A program made the translations under genes and the position numbers. Below are positions 35,976 through 45,632 of a DNA stretch of 64,000 nt, piece after piece; the first letter of the stretch is position 1, and each line of letters starts with the position of its first letter. Location of the stretch: the NCBI RefSeq assembly GCF_001613935.1, contig NZ_LQCI01000010.1:1-64000 (forward strand). The letters are read 5' to 3'. The notes under the pieces are model-generated. The model saw only the letters and a list, made by a program, of their open reading frames with translations. It was not told where the DNA came from and searched no databases. Origin of the DNA: Amycolatopsis regifaucium. Lineage in GTDB: Bacteria > Actinomycetota > Actinomycetes > Mycobacteriales > Pseudonocardiaceae.

Positions 35976-36938
35976 GTGGAGGTGAAAAAGGTCGCGGTGG
36001 TGCTCGCCGACCACGTCTCGCCGTTCGAACTCGGCGTCGCGTGCGAGGTCTTCGGCACCGATCGCAGCGCCGACGGCATCCAAGGCTGGGACTTCGCCGT
36101 CTGCTCGCCCGGCGGCGAGAACGTCCTGAGCTGGTCCGGCTTCGGGCTGAACAGCCTGAAGACCTTGGACTTCGCGGCGTCCGCCGATCTGCTGATCGTC
36201 CCGACCTGCGCGCCGCGCAGCGCGAGCCCGCCGGAGCCGGTGCTGGAAGTACTGCGCGACGCGGCGAGCCGGGGCGCTTGGGTCGCGGGCTTCTGCGCGG
36301 GCGTCTTCTCGCTCGGGTACGCGGGGCTTCTCGACGGGCGCAACTGCACCGTGCACTGGGTCTACGAACAGGAGTTCCGGTCGCGTTTCCCGACGGCGAA
36401 GGTCGACCCGAAGGCGTTGTACGTCGACGACGGAGGCATTCTCACCAGCGCGGGGACCGTCGCCGCCGTCGACCTCTGCCTGCATCTGGTGCGCGAACTG
36501 CGAGGTGTCGCCGCGGCCACCACGCTGGCCAGGCGGATGGTCGCGGCTCCGCACCGCGTCGGCGGGCAGGCGCAGTTCGTGCAGGCGCCGGTGCCCGAGA
36601 CGGCCGCGCCCGGCGACACGGTGCTCGCCGAAGCACTCGAATGGATCGAGCGACGACTGGATCAGCCGTTCACCGTCGCGGAACTCGCCCGCCGCAGCGG
36701 TTTGGGCGAGCGCACGTTCCTGCGCCGGTTCTCGGCGGCCACCGGCACGACTCCGCACCGGTGGCTCACCGAACGCCGTCTCGATCGCGCGCAGGCGTTG
36801 CTCGAAGAGGGCCGTCTGTCCATTGAGGACATCGCGGTCGCCTGCGGGTACGCCTCCGCCGCGGCGCTGCGGCACCAGTTCGGCAAGCTCCGCGGCACCA
36901 GCCCCAGCGCTTATCGCAAGACGTTTTCCGTTGGCTGA
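35976..36938 (+). CDS. GlxA-type AraC regulator (first copy)
   Basis: A 320-residue regulator. The N-terminal DJ-1/PfpI-like domain (about 1-190) has the nucleophile elbow AGFCAGVFSLG. The C-terminal AraC double helix-turn-helix (about 215-315) contains FTVAELARRSGLGERTFLRR and IEDIAVACGYASAAALRHQF. GTG start at 35976. It is divergent from the EamA transporter and paralogous to the regulator at 37384-38349. Inducer unknown. Confidence 0.92.
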   Translation: MEVKKVAVVLADHVSPFELGVACEVFGTDRSADGIQGWDFAVCSPGGENVLSWSGFGLNSLKTLDFAASADLLIVPTCAPRSASPPEPVLEVLRDAASRGAWVAGFCAGVFSLGYAGLLDGRNCTVHWVYEQEFRSRFPTAKVDPKALYVDDGGILTSAGTVAAVDLCLHLVRELRGVAAATTLARRMVAAPHRVGGQAQFVQAPVPETAAPGDTVLAEALEWIERRLDQPFTVAELARRSGLGERTFLRRFSAATGTTPHRWLTERRLDRAQALLEEGRLSIEDIAVACGYASAAALRHQFGKLRGTSPSAYRKTFSVG

Positions 36939-37330
36939 GCGGAAATGTCGTGTCCGACGGTGACGTCGACGTACTCGGGGACCTCTTCGTGCGCGTCGCC
37001 GACCGTGAGCGTTCCGGTCGGCTCGAACAGCAACAGCGACGCACCGTCCACTGAGGACGGTCTGTGATAGGTACCGCGCGGGACGACGAACACCGAGCCG
37101 CGCGGCAACGTGACGACGCGTTCGCCCGCCTCTTCCCGCAACGCGATGTCCAAGGTGCCGTCGAGGACGAGAAAGAACTCGTCGGTGTTCTCGTGGACGT
37201 GCCAGACGTGCACGCCCGCGACCTTGGCGAGGCGGACGTCGTAGTCGTTGACGTGGGCGACGATCCGCGGGCTCCAGATCTCGTCGAAGCCGGCCAGTGC
37301 GGTCGCCAGGTCGATCGGCTGCTTGCTCAT
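36911..37330 (-). CDS. Cupin-domain protein
   Basis: A 139-residue single-domain cupin. Motif 1 reads WHVHENTDEFFLVLDG and motif 2 PRGTYHRP, together giving the metal-binding His/Glu/His set. Function unknown; enzymes and sensors share this fold. Its 3' end overlaps the first AraC gene by 28 nt, and it is divergent from the second AraC gene, so the trio forms a compact block. Confidence 0.88.
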   Translation of the reverse strand: MSKQPIDLATALAGFDEIWSPRIVAHVNDYDVRLAKVAGVHVWHVHENTDEFFLVLDGTLDIALREEAGERVVTLPRGSVFVVPRGTYHRPSSVDGASLLLFEPTGTLTVGDAHEEVPEYVDVTVGHDISAQPTENVLR

Positions 37331-37383
37331 GCCTTCGATCCTGGTCGCTGGACCGGCAGGGGAGTGAGTGCTAGGAATCGCAT

Positions 37384-38349
37384 ATGTCGCATGATTTCTC
37401 GCACAAGGTCGCCCTCCTGGTCGACGAGGGGTCGAACCCCTTCGAAATGGGGGTCGCGACCGAGCTTTTCGGCCTGCGGCGGCCGGAACTGGAGCGGCCT
37501 TGGTACGACCTCACGCTGTGCGCCGCCGAGCCGTCCGTGCGCATGCACTTGGGGATGTTCACCCTCACCGGAATTTCCGGGCTCGAAGCCGTGACGTCCG
37601 CCGACACGGTGATCGTGCCCAACCGGCCGGATCCGGAGAGCCCGGCCCGGGAATCGGTGCTGACGGCCGTCCGGGACGCGGCCGCGCGGGGTGCCCGGCT
37701 GGTGAGCTTCTGCACCGGAGCCTTCACCCTCGCGCAGGCCGGTGTCCTGCACGGGCGGCGCGCGACGACCCACTGGCGGTGGGCCGACCTGTTCCGCGCC
37801 CGGTTCCCCGAGGTGCGGCTGGAGCCGGACGTCCTGTTCGTCGACGACGGCGACGTCCTGACGGCTGCGGGCAGCGCGGCCGCGCTGGACCTGGGCCTGC
37901 ACCTGATCAGCCGCGACCACGGTGCCGAGATCGCCAACGCGGTGAGCCGTCGCCTGGTGTTCGCGGGGCACCGGGACGGTGGACAGCGGCAGTTCGTCGA
38001 ACGCCCGGTGCCGTCGGTGCCGGACACCTCGCTGGCGCCGGTGCTCGAATGGGCCCGCGAACGGCTGGACCGGCCGCTCACCGTGGCCGACCTCGCCGCC
38101 CGGGCGGCGACCAGTCAGGCGACGCTGCACCGCCGGTTCCGGGCCGAACTGGGGACGACGCCGCTGGCGTGGCTCACGACGGAACGGATCGCGCTGGCGT
38201 GTCGGCTGATCGAACGCGGGGAGCAGCGGCTGGACCGGGTCGCGCGGGCGTCGGGTTTCGGTACCGCGGCGAACCTGCGTACCCGGCTTCGGCGGGCTAC
38301 GGGGCTGACGCCTACGGCTTACCGGGCGCGGTTCAGTACTGCTTCGTAG
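37384..38349 (+). CDS. GlxA-type AraC regulator (second copy)
   Basis: A 321-residue regulator with the same layout as 35976-36938: a DJ-1/PfpI-like domain (SFCTGAFTLAQAG) and a C-terminal AraC DNA-binding domain (LTVADLAARAATSQATLHRR, LDRVARASGFGTAANLRTRL). It is a paralogue rather than a recent duplicate, since the two differ widely. ATG start. Divergent from the cupin gene across 53 nt. Confidence 0.92.
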   Translation: MSHDFSHKVALLVDEGSNPFEMGVATELFGLRRPELERPWYDLTLCAAEPSVRMHLGMFTLTGISGLEAVTSADTVIVPNRPDPESPARESVLTAVRDAAARGARLVSFCTGAFTLAQAGVLHGRRATTHWRWADLFRARFPEVRLEPDVLFVDDGDVLTAAGSAAALDLGLHLISRDHGAEIANAVSRRLVFAGHRDGGQRQFVERPVPSVPDTSLAPVLEWARERLDRPLTVADLAARAATSQATLHRRFRAELGTTPLAWLTTERIALACRLIERGEQRLDRVARASGFGTAANLRTRLRRATGLTPTAYRARFSTAS

Positions 38350-38360
38350 GGGGTCGCGCC

Positions 38361-38419
38361 CGTGCAATGAAAGGCCCCTTCATCGCAAAATTTGCGATGA
38401 AGGGGCCTTTCATTGCACG
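38361..38419. repeat. 59-bp perfect palindrome (29+1+29)
   Basis: The arms start CGTGCAATGAAAGGCCCCTT and pair perfectly around an A at 38390. The centre GCAAAATTTGC matches that of 22391-22447, but the ATGAAAGGCCCCTTCAT module is inverted relative to that element. Confidence 0.95.
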
Positions 38420-38483
38420 TCGTGAGTGGTCAGCGAGAGGTTCTTCGCCCGACCACGTTGTCCTGGAGCAAGAGAGAGCGCGT

Positions 38484-38540
38484 GTGCCATGAAAGGTCCT
38501 TTCCTTGCAAATTTTGCAAGGAAAGGACCTTTCATGGCAC
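38484..38540. repeat. 57-bp perfect palindrome (28+1+28)
   Basis: The arms start GTGCCATGAAAGGTCCTTTC and pair perfectly around a T at 38512. It shares the GCAAA/TTTGC core and the ATGAAAGG start with the neighbouring element but has a distinct middle. Confidence 0.95.
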
Positions 38541-38594
38541 GCCAGGAGGGATCCACCGGTGCAGCACCGCGCAGCCGGTCGGCGCGCGTGTCGT

Positions 38595-38649
38595 GTCCGT
38601 GAAGGCCTCCTTCCCTACTCTCAAGGTAGGGAAGGAGGCCTTCACGGAC
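38595..38649. repeat. 55-bp perfect palindrome (24-bp arms)
   Basis: The arms start GTCCGTGAAGGCCTCCTTCC and pair perfectly around TCTCAAG. It is almost identical to 45178-45228. It lies closest to the trpD stop. Confidence 0.95.
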
Positions 38650-38692
38650 TTTCGTGACTTGAGGCTTCCACTGAGCGCGTGTGAGCAGAGCG

Positions 38693-39724
38693 TCAGGCGA
38701 AAGCGATCCACCGGTTCAGCAGATCGGCCGCCGCGCCCGAATCGATGGCCGAGGCCGCCCGCGCGAGGCCGGTCGTCAGGTCGTCTTCCAGCGATCCCGA
38801 GAAGCCGGTGAAAGCCGCCAGCGCGGCCGCCGAGTTGAGCAGCACCGCGTCCCGCACCGGCCCGGTTTTCCCGGCCATCACCTGACGGAAGACTTCGGCG
38901 TTGTGCGCCGCGTCACCGCCGCGGAGGTCGTCCGCGGTCGCCCGCGCGATGCCCAGCGCCGAAGGGTCGAAGCTGCGTTCGGTGATCTCGCCGCCGGAGA
39001 CCACCCATACCGAACTGGTGGTCGTGGTGGTGATCTCGTCGAGCCCGTCGTCGCCGCGGACGAGCAGCACGGTCATGCCGCGGCGCGCGAACACCTCGGC
39101 GAGCACGCGGGTCTTGTCCTCGTACGCGCAGCCGATCAGCGAACTGCGCGGTTGCGCCGGATTGGTCAGCGGGCCGAGCAGGTTGAACGTCGTCGGCACG
39201 CCGAGTTCGCCGCGGGTCGGGCCGGCGTGGCGCAGGGCGGGGTGGAACTTCGGCGCGAAACAGAAGCCGATGCCCAGTTCGTTCACGCTGCGCTGGACGG
39301 TCTCGGGCGGCAGGTCGATGGTGACGCCCAGCTCTTCCAGCACGTCGGCGGCGCCGGACTTCGACGACGCGCTCCGGTTGCCGTGTTTCGCCACCGGCGC
39401 GCCGGCCGCGGCCGTCACCACCGTGGCCATGGTGGAGATGTTGACCGAGTTGGACCGGTCCCCGCCGGTGCCGACGATGTCCACCGAAGGCCGGTCGATC
39501 GTCACCCGTTTGGCGTGCGCCAGCATGGCGTCGGCCATGCCGGAGATCTCCGCCGGTGTCTCACCCTTCGCCCGCAGCGCGACGGCGAACCCGGCGATCT
39601 GGGAGGGCGTCGCCGCCCCGCGCATGATCTGGTCCATCGCCCACGCGGTGTCCTCTTCGGACAGGTCCGTCCGCGCGATGAGCTGGTTGAGCAGGGACGG
39701 CCAGGTCTTGGCTGCCGCGCTCAT
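38693..39724 (-). CDS. trpD: Anthranilate phosphoribosyltransferase
   Basis: A 343-residue enzyme that joins anthranilate and PRPP in tryptophan synthesis. The signature VGTGGDRSNSVNIST, then KHGNRSASSKSGAADVLEEL, contains the PRPP- and Mg-binding residues. ATG start at 39724, 4 nt after the stop of the receiver-like gene, so the two are co-transcribed. In M. tuberculosis trpD also lies next to ctaE. Confidence 0.96.
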   Translation of the reverse strand: MSAAAKTWPSLLNQLIARTDLSEEDTAWAMDQIMRGAATPSQIAGFAVALRAKGETPAEISGMADAMLAHAKRVTIDRPSVDIVGTGGDRSNSVNISTMATVVTAAAGAPVAKHGNRSASSKSGAADVLEELGVTIDLPPETVQRSVNELGIGFCFAPKFHPALRHAGPTRGELGVPTTFNLLGPLTNPAQPRSSLIGCAYEDKTRVLAEVFARRGMTVLLVRGDDGLDEITTTTTSSVWVVSGGEITERSFDPSALGIARATADDLRGGDAAHNAEVFRQVMAGKTGPVRDAVLLNSAAALAAFTGFSGSLEDDLTTGLARAASAIDSGAAADLLNRWIAFA

Positions 39725-39728
39725 CGGG

Positions 39729-40139
39729 TCAGCTGTGCACGACCGGCACCCGCCGGGCGCGCAGTACGTCGGCGACCGTCTCCGCGGCCGTCAGCGGGTC
39801 GAGCGGGTGGACCAGCACCGCGTCGGCCTGCGACCAGGTCGCGAGCCACCGGTCGTCCTTGCGCCGCACCGCCACCACGATGGGCGGGCAGTCCTCGATC
39901 TCGTTCTTGAGCTGGCGGGTCAGTCCGATGCCGCCGGTCGGCTGCGCCTCGCCGTCGAGGATGGCCAGGTCCACGTTGCCCGCGTCCATCTCGACGAGCA
40001 CCTCGGAAATGCCGGAAGCCTCGGTGTAGTCCACCCGGCCGAGGTCGGCGGCGGGCCTGCGGCCGACGGCGTTGATGATCGCCTCGCGCACCTCCGCCTT
40101 GTGGCTGAACACCAGGATCCGCATCGCCTGCTCGCCCAT
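39729..40139 (-). CDS. Receiver-like domain protein
   Basis: A 136-residue protein resembling a response-regulator receiver domain: MRILVFSHKAEVREAIINAV, VDLAILDGEAQPTGGIGLTR and VLVHPLDPL follow the alternating beta-alpha pattern. The phosphoacceptor Asp in LAILDGE appears present, while the acidic pair after strand 1 is not (SHKAE). It is probably a pseudo-receiver. ATG 40139 has GGTGGAGG upstream. Coupled to trpD. Confidence 0.75.
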   Translation of the reverse strand: MGEQAMRILVFSHKAEVREAIINAVGRRPAADLGRVDYTEASGISEVLVEMDAGNVDLAILDGEAQPTGGIGLTRQLKNEIEDCPPIVVAVRRKDDRWLATWSQADAVLVHPLDPLTAAETVADVLRARRVPVVHS

Positions 40140-40201
40140 GAGCGCGCCTCCACCTCGTCTAGTCATCTCGACACCGGCGATGTTATCCGCCATGACCGAC
40201 A

Positions 40202-40618
40202 TCACGTGGACGCACCCGACGGCTGGAGCGCGTCCCAGCCCAGCGAATCGCCGCCGAGCCGCTGCGCGAGCCCCGCCATCCGTGACCGTTCCTGCGCGCA
40301 GTGCAGCGCGTCGAGGGTCTGGACGCGCGACGCGTACGCCAGCGTGAAGTCACCGTCCGGTCCCTGTTCCCGCAGTTCCCAGCCGTCCTGGGCGAGGATC
40401 GACTTCGCCTCCGCCACCTTTTCGGGCGGCAGTTTCAAGTGGTGACGCAGGATCGCCGGTGCTTCGGCGACCCAAGCGGGTGATCTCGCCAGCACCGAAG
40501 AATCCGCCTCGGCGGGATCGAAAGCCGTCACGACGATCTCGACGCCGGGCGTGTCGACGGTCAGACCTGGGAGCTTCGGCTTCTTGACCAGGTCACGCAG
40601 TCGATCTAGTAAACCCAT
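40202..40618 (-). CDS. Conserved hypothetical protein
   Basis: A 138-residue soluble protein starting MGLLDRLRDLVKKPKLPGLT. The middle (LPPEKVAEAKSILAQDGWEL) suggests an alpha/beta domain. No family was recognised. First gene of the minus-strand unit leading to trpD, and divergent from ctaE, so it may share regulation with the cytochrome genes. Confidence 0.68.
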   Translation of the reverse strand: MGLLDRLRDLVKKPKLPGLTVDTPGVEIVVTAFDPAEADSSVLARSPAWVAEAPAILRHHLKLPPEKVAEAKSILAQDGWELREQGPDGDFTLAYASRVQTLDALHCAQERSRMAGLAQRLGGDSLGWDALQPSGAST

Positions 40619-40713
40619 GAGTAGCTCTGTTCCCGCTTTCGTTCAGATGTGACCCGACACGCACGCGACTTGCCGTGGACCCACCCGGCGGGCCCCGTGC
40701 GTGAGAGGACATA

Positions 40714-41337
40714 ATGCGACGCGTGACAACGGCAGCTCCCACCATCAGCCAGCGGGTCCACTCGCTGAACCGGCCGAACATGGTCAGTGTCGGCACCATC
40801 GTGTGGCTGTCCAGCGAACTGATGTTCTTCGCCGGACTGTTCGCCATGTTCTTCACCGTGAAGGCGCAGAACGCCTCCGGTCAGTGGCCGCCGCCGCTGC
40901 ACGGTGAGCCCTTCCATCTGAACGTCGCGCTGGCGATCCCGTTCACGGTGATCCTCGTGGCTTCGTCGTTCACCTGCCAGTTCGGTGTGTTCGCCGCCGA
41001 AAAGGGTGACGTCTTCGGTCTGCGCCGCTGGTACATCATCACGTTGATCATGGGCGCGATCTTCGTCGGCGGCCAGGGTTACGAGTACCTGCACCTGATC
41101 GACGAGGGGATGACCATCCCGTCCGGCCCGTTCGGCACGGTGTTCTTCCTCGCGACCGGGTTCCACGGCCTGCACGTCATCGGCGGGCTCATCGCGTTCG
41201 TGTACCTGCTCATCCGCACCAAGCTGAGCAAGTTCACCCCGGCTCAAGCCACCTCGGCGATCGTCGTGTCCTACTACTGGCACTTCGTCGACATCGTGTG
41301 GGTGGGCCTGTTCGCGGTGATCTACATCCTTCCGTGA
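40714..41337 (+). CDS. ctaE: Cytochrome c oxidase subunit III
   Basis: A 207-residue membrane subunit of the aa3 oxidase with five predicted helices. [20 protein letters not shown], then [10 protein letters not shown], and the final [18 protein letters not shown] are conserved. ATG 40714 has GAGAGGA at good spacing; GTG 40723 is an alternative. First of the ctaE-qcrC-qcrA-qcrB operon. Confidence 0.97.
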   Translation: MRRVTTAAPTISQRVHSLNRPNMVSVGTIVWLSSELMFFAGLFAMFFTVKAQNASGQWPPPLHGEPFHLNVALAIPFTVILVASSFTCQFGVFAAEKGDVFGLRRWYIITLIMGAIFVGGQGYEYLHLIDEGMTIPSGPFGTVFFLATGFHGLHVIGGLIAFVYLLIRTKLSKFTPAQATSAIVVSYYWHFVDIVWVGLFAVIYILP

Positions 41338-41392
41338 ACGAAGCCGCCACCACGACCTATCGGCCTGAACTGACAGCAAGGGTTGCCGCAAG

Positions 41393-42214
41393 ATGACCTC
41401 CAGCAAGGACAAGACGGATCGCCGCCGCTTCCGCGCGCGGTCCAAGCTGCACCGGCGGTTCGCCGGTGCGCTGGCGCTCGGGATCGCGCTGCTGAGCGTG
41501 GGCGGGCTGTACGCCGTCTTCGCCCCGGAGCCGCAGACCGCGCAGGCGCAGGGCGAATCCGCCCTCCTGCGCGAGGGCGAGAAGCTCTACAACAACACGT
41601 GTATCGAATGTCACGGGCCGAAGCTCGAGGGCGTCCCCGACCGCGGTCCGAGCCTCATCGGCATCGGCGACGCGGCCGTGTACTTCCAGACTTCGAGCGG
41701 CCGCATGCCCGCGGTGCGCCAGGAAGCACAGGCGCAGCGGAAGCCGCCGAAGCTGTCCGAGGCCGAGATCAACGCGCTGGGCGCCTACATCCAGGCCAAC
41801 GGCGGCGGCGTGCAGCGTCCCGCCGAGAAGGGTGACGCGCTGCGTGGCGACGACGTCGCGCGCGGCAGCGAGCTCTTCCGCCTCAACTGCGCCTCCTGCC
41901 ACAGCTTCACCGGCCGCGGCGGCGCGCTCTCGTCGGGCAAGTTCGCCCCGAACCTGGACCCGGCCACGGAAGAGCAGATCTACACCGCGATGCTCACCGG
42001 GCCGCAGAACATGCCCAAGTTCTCCGACCGGCAGCTGTCGCCGGAGGAGAAGAAGGACATCATCGCGTTCGTGAAGTCCGTGAGTCACGGGAACAACTCA
42101 CCCGGCGGTAGCTCGCTCGGCGGACTTGGCCCGGCCTCGGAGGGCGCGATCGCGTGGATCGTCGGGATCGCCGCGCTGATCGGCGTGACGTTGTGGATTG
42201 GATCGAAGGCATGA
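41393..42214 (+). CDS. qcrC: Cytochrome bc1 dihaem cytochrome c subunit
   Basis: A 273-residue membrane-anchored cytochrome. An N-terminal signal/anchor is followed by two cytochrome c domains with haem motifs CIECH and CASCH, and a C-terminal helix ([18 protein letters not shown]). In actinobacteria this dihaem subunit replaces soluble cytochrome c and links bc1 directly to the aa3 oxidase. Stop overlaps the qcrA start (ATGA). Confidence 0.97.
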   Translation: MTSSKDKTDRRRFRARSKLHRRFAGALALGIALLSVGGLYAVFAPEPQTAQAQGESALLREGEKLYNNTCIECHGPKLEGVPDRGPSLIGIGDAAVYFQTSSGRMPAVRQEAQAQRKPPKLSEAEINALGAYIQANGGGVQRPAEKGDALRGDDVARGSELFRLNCASCHSFTGRGGALSSGKFAPNLDPATEEQIYTAMLTGPQNMPKFSDRQLSPEEKKDIIAFVKSVSHGNNSPGGSSLGGLGPASEGAIAWIVGIAALIGVTLWIGSKA

Positions 42215-43344
42215 GCGCCGAAGGGCCGAAGCCGCCGACAGAGGCGGAGTTGGCGGACATGGATCGCGACCAGCTCGTCAAGCTGGGTACCGCACTCGAC
42301 GGGGTCGAGATCATCGAGTACCCGACGCCGTGGCCGGTCGAGGGGACCAAGGCGGAGAAGCGCGCCGAGCGCGCTGTCGCCCTTTGGTTCGTGCTGGCCG
42401 CGCTCTCCGGCCTCGCGTTCGTGGTCCTCATCGCGTGGCCGCACTGGTTCGAGTACAAGGAGCCGGGTACGACCGGCTACACCAAGTACACGCTGTACAC
42501 GCCGCTGCTCGGGGTCTCCCTCGGGCTCGCCGTGCTCAGCCTCGGTATCGGCGTGATCCTCTACACCAAGAAGTTCGTCCCGGCCGAGGTCGCGGTGCAG
42601 GAGCGCGGCGACGGCGGGTCGAAAGAGGTCGACAAGGCCACCATCCTCGCCCAGCTGGCCGACTCGGGTAACCGCATGACCATCGCGCGCCGCTCGATGA
42701 TCAAGCGGTCCGCGGGTGCCGGTGCTGGTGTGCTCGGTCTCGCCGTCGCGGCGCTGCCGATCGCGTCCTTCATCAAGGACCCGTGGAAGGACACCGAGAA
42801 CCGCGACTCCCTGTGGCACTCGGGCTGGAAGAAGAACTTCCCGGAAGAGAAGGTCTACTTGCGCCGCAACACCGGCCGTCCGCACGAGGTCTCCCTGGTC
42901 AAGGTCGAGGACCTCGACGCGGGCGCCATGGAGACGGTCTTCCCGTTCCGCGAGTCCGAGCGTGAGGACGAGCACGCGCTGTCGGCCGCCTTCAAGCGGG
43001 TCGACAACCCGGTCATGCTGATCCGCCTCCGCCCGACCGACGCCGCCAAGGTCGTCAAGCGTCAGGGCCAGGAGGATTACAACTTCGGGGACTACTACGC
43101 GTACACGAAGATCTGCAGCCACGTCGGCTGCCCGACCTCCCTGTACGAGCAGCGGACCAACCGCATCCTCTGCCCCTGTCACCAGTCGCAGTTCGACGCG
43201 CTCCACTACGCCAAGCCGATTTTCGGGCCGGCGACGCGGCCGTTGGCCCAGCTTCCGATTACAGTGGACGAAGAGGGCTACCTGATCGCGCGCGGAGACT
43301 TCAACGAGGCCGTCGGACCGGCCTTTTGGGAGCGTAAGTCATGA
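42211..43344 (+). CDS. qcrA: Cytochrome bc1 Rieske iron-sulfur subunit
   Basis: A 377-residue subunit with three N-terminal membrane helices, as usual in actinobacteria, then the Rieske domain with [10 protein letters not shown] and CPCHQSQFD binding a [2Fe-2S] cluster. The ATG at 42211 overlaps the qcrC stop; a longer upstream frame is not needed. It overlaps qcrB by 4 nt at its end. Confidence 0.96.
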   Translation: MSAEGPKPPTEAELADMDRDQLVKLGTALDGVEIIEYPTPWPVEGTKAEKRAERAVALWFVLAALSGLAFVVLIAWPHWFEYKEPGTTGYTKYTLYTPLLGVSLGLAVLSLGIGVILYTKKFVPAEVAVQERGDGGSKEVDKATILAQLADSGNRMTIARRSMIKRSAGAGAGVLGLAVAALPIASFIKDPWKDTENRDSLWHSGWKKNFPEEKVYLRRNTGRPHEVSLVKVEDLDAGAMETVFPFRESEREDEHALSAAFKRVDNPVMLIRLRPTDAAKVVKRQGQEDYNFGDYYAYTKICSHVGCPTSLYEQRTNRILCPCHQSQFDALHYAKPIFGPATRPLAQLPITVDEEGYLIARGDFNEAVGPAFWERKS

Positions 43345-45014
43345 GTTCACTCACCACCCCGACGAAGGGGACGAACCCGGTCGAGAAGGCCGCGGGCGCT
43401 GGTGCGAAGTGGGCCGACGACCGGTATCACCTGGCCAAGGGCATGCGGCACCAGCTCAACAAGGTGTTCCCGACGCACTGGTCGTTCCTGCTCGGCGAGA
43501 TCGCGCTCTACAGCTTCATCATCCTGTTGCTGTCGGGTGTCTATCTCACGCTGTTCTTCGACCCCTCCATGGAGGAGGTCGTCTACAACGGCAGCTACAC
43601 CGGTCTGCAGGGCGTCGAGATGTCGCGGGCCTTCGCGACCACGCTGGACATCTCGTTCGACGTCCGCGGCGGTCTGTTCGTCCGCCAGCTGCACCACTGG
43701 GCCGCGCTGATCTTCGTGGCCTCGATGATGGTCCACATGTTCCGGATCTTCTTCACCGGCGCGTTCCGGCGCCCGCGTGAGGCGAACTGGGTCATCGGCG
43801 CGCTGCTGCTGGTCCTGGGCATGTTCGAAGGCTTCTTCGGCTACTCGCTCCCGGACGACCTGCTCTCCGGTACCGGTATCCGCGCGACCCTGTCGGGCAT
43901 CGTGCTCTCGGTGCCGGTCATGGGCACCTGGATCCACTGGGCGCTGTTCGGCGGCGAGTTCCCCGGCAACGAGATCATCCCGCGCCTGTACACGATCCAC
44001 ATCCTGCTGCTGCCGGGCATCATGCTCGGCCTGGTGGCCGCGCACCTCGCGCTGGTCTGGTACCAGAAGCACACGCAGTTCCCGGGGGTGCGCCGCAAGG
44101 AGACCAACGTCGTCGGCGTCCGCATCATGCCGGTCTTCGCGCTCAAGGGCGGTGCGTTCTTCGCGCTGGTCACCGGTGTCATCGCGCTGATGTCGGGGCT
44201 CTTCCAGATCAACCCGATCTGGAACATCGGCCCGTACAACGCGGCGCAGGTCTCGGCGGGTTCGCAGCCGGACTGGTACATGGCCTGGGCCGACGGCTTG
44301 CTCCGGATCTGGCCCGCGTGGGAGCTCTACCTCGGGAACTACACGGTCCCGGCGGTCTTCTTCGCCGGTGGGCTCGGGATGCCGATCCTGATCGGGTTGC
44401 TGCTGACGTATCCCTGGATCGAGCGAAAGTTGTCCAAGGACACCGCGCACCACAACCTGCTGCAGCGTCCGCGCGACGTCCCGGTCCGGACCTCGCTGGG
44501 CATGATGGCCCTGACGTTCTTCGCGGTCATCATGCTTTCGGGCTTCAACGACATCATCGCGTTCGCCTTCGACATCTCGCTGAACGCGACGACGTGGGCC
44601 GGCCGGATCGGTGTGCTGCTGGCCCCGCCGATCGCGTACTACATCACCTACCGGATCTGCCTCGGCCTCCAGCGGGCCGACCGCGAGGTGCTGGAGCACG
44701 GTGTCGAAACCGGCATCATCAAGCGCCTGCCGCACGGTGAGTTCATCGAGATCCACCAGCCGCTCGGCCCGGTGGACGACCACGGCCACCCGCTGCCGCT
44801 CGAATACCAGGGCGCGTCGGTGCCGAAGAAGATGAACAAGCTCGGTTCGGCCGGGCACGCCGTCGCGGGTTCGGTCTGGTCGCCGGACCCGGTCGAGGAG
44901 ACGATCGCGCTGGAGCGTGCCCGGGCCAACGGGCACGGCAACGGCAACGGCAAGGTCGACGACATCGGCGGCGAGCCGTCCGCGGAGCGCAAGGAGATCA
45001 CCTCCGGGCACTAG
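43341..45014 (+). CDS. qcrB: Cytochrome bc1 cytochrome b subunit
   Basis: A 557-residue membrane protein with eight or more helices carrying haems bL and bH and the quinol-oxidation site. [20 protein letters not shown] contains haem-ligand histidines. The extended C-terminus, rich in Gly/Asn/His ([10 protein letters not shown]), is typical of actinobacterial QcrB, the target of telacebec-type inhibitors in mycobacteria. The ATG start overlaps the qcrA stop. Confidence 0.97.
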   Translation: MSSLTTPTKGTNPVEKAAGAGAKWADDRYHLAKGMRHQLNKVFPTHWSFLLGEIALYSFIILLLSGVYLTLFFDPSMEEVVYNGSYTGLQGVEMSRAFATTLDISFDVRGGLFVRQLHHWAALIFVASMMVHMFRIFFTGAFRRPREANWVIGALLLVLGMFEGFFGYSLPDDLLSGTGIRATLSGIVLSVPVMGTWIHWALFGGEFPGNEIIPRLYTIHILLLPGIMLGLVAAHLALVWYQKHTQFPGVRRKETNVVGVRIMPVFALKGGAFFALVTGVIALMSGLFQINPIWNIGPYNAAQVSAGSQPDWYMAWADGLLRIWPAWELYLGNYTVPAVFFAGGLGMPILIGLLLTYPWIERKLSKDTAHHNLLQRPRDVPVRTSLGMMALTFFAVIMLSGFNDIIAFAFDISLNATTWAGRIGVLLAPPIAYYITYRICLGLQRADREVLEHGVETGIIKRLPHGEFIEIHQPLGPVDDHGHPLPLEYQGASVPKKMNKLGSAGHAVAGSVWSPDPVEETIALERARANGHGNGNGKVDDIGGEPSAERKEITSGH

Positions 45015-45027
45015 CTCCGGTAGGAAC

Positions 45028-45083
45028 GCGCGTGTAAAGGCCTCCTTCCCTTGGCTCAGCCGAGAGAAGGAGGCCTTCACGCG
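45028..45083. repeat. Imperfect palindrome after qcrB
   Basis: Arms CGTGTAAAGGCCTCCTTCCC and GAAGGAGGCCTTCACGCG pair with an insertion and mismatches around TTGGCTCAGC. It is a worn member of the GAAGGCC family. Confidence 0.85.
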
Positions 45084-45093
45084 TGTCAGGGGT

Positions 45094-45115
45094 ACGCATT
45101 TAGTCCTCTAATGGC
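45094..45115. repeat. Degenerate family B half-repeat
   Basis: CGCATTTAGTCCTCTAATGG resembles the arm CGTTTAGTCCTCTGAATGCG with small changes. It lies between the two GAAGGCC-type palindromes downstream of qcrB. Confidence 0.6.
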
Positions 45116-45177
45116 GTTTCGGCTGTCGGTCACTGGGGCGGCCACTCGCGACCCCGTGATCCCACAGCCAGGAAAGG

Positions 45178-45228
45178 CCGTGAAGGCCTCCTTCCCTACG
45201 CTCAAGGTAGGGAAGGAGGCCTTCACGG
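45178..45228. repeat. 51-bp perfect palindrome (22-bp arms)
   Basis: The arms start CCGTGAAGGCCTCCTTCCCT and pair perfectly around GCTCAAG. It is nearly identical to 38595-38649. It lies between qcrB and the convergent Lrp-like gene. Confidence 0.95.
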
Positions 45229-45308
45229 ACCTGCCACTCGTGGTGAACCGTCAGCCGACGACCTGCAGCTCCAAAAAGTCACCGGCGGGGCGGGGTTCTC
45301 GTTTGTCG

Positions 45309-45593
45309 TCAGGCGCCTTCGACGCCGATGTCGAAAGCGGACTCGCTGTCGGCCTTCGAGTACGAGCGGAATGCGATATGCGTGACCGTGCTCAGCACAC
45401 CGGGGACCTTGCCGATCTTCGCCGGGATCAGGTCCGCGAGGTCCTCATGGGCCGAGACCCGGACCGAGGCGATCAGGTCGACGTCGCCCGCGCAGGAGTA
45501 GACCTCACGGACCCCGTCGATGTCCGCGATCGCCTGGGCCGCCTCGGGGATGGCGTCCGCTTCGACTTGGATCAACACGATCGCGGTGATCAC
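45309..45593 (-). CDS. Stand-alone Lrp/AsnC ligand-binding (RAM) domain protein
   Basis: A 94-residue protein, MITAIVLIQVEADAIPEAAQ followed by IADIDGVREVYSCAGDVDLI, matching the RAM effector domain of Lrp/AsnC regulators without the DNA-binding part. Such stand-alone RAM proteins form ring oligomers that bind amino acids. It lies 39 nt after the start-proximal nuclease gene's stop and is probably co-transcribed with it. Confidence 0.85.
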   Translation of the reverse strand: MITAIVLIQVEADAIPEAAQAIADIDGVREVYSCAGDVDLIASVRVSAHEDLADLIPAKIGKVPGVLSTVTHIAFRSYSKADSESAFDIGVEGA

Positions 45594-45632
45594 TGGAGGT
45601 CCTCCTACGTTGACGATTCCGGTGCCGCGATC

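Larger units (their letters stand above)
38350..38692. other. Gene-free stretch with three palindromes
   Basis: A 343-nt space between the convergent second AraC gene and trpD. It contains three long palindromes (38361-38419, 38484-38540, 38595-38649) from three related families, spaced about 64 and 54 nt apart. No coding sequence is supported. Confidence 0.8.
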
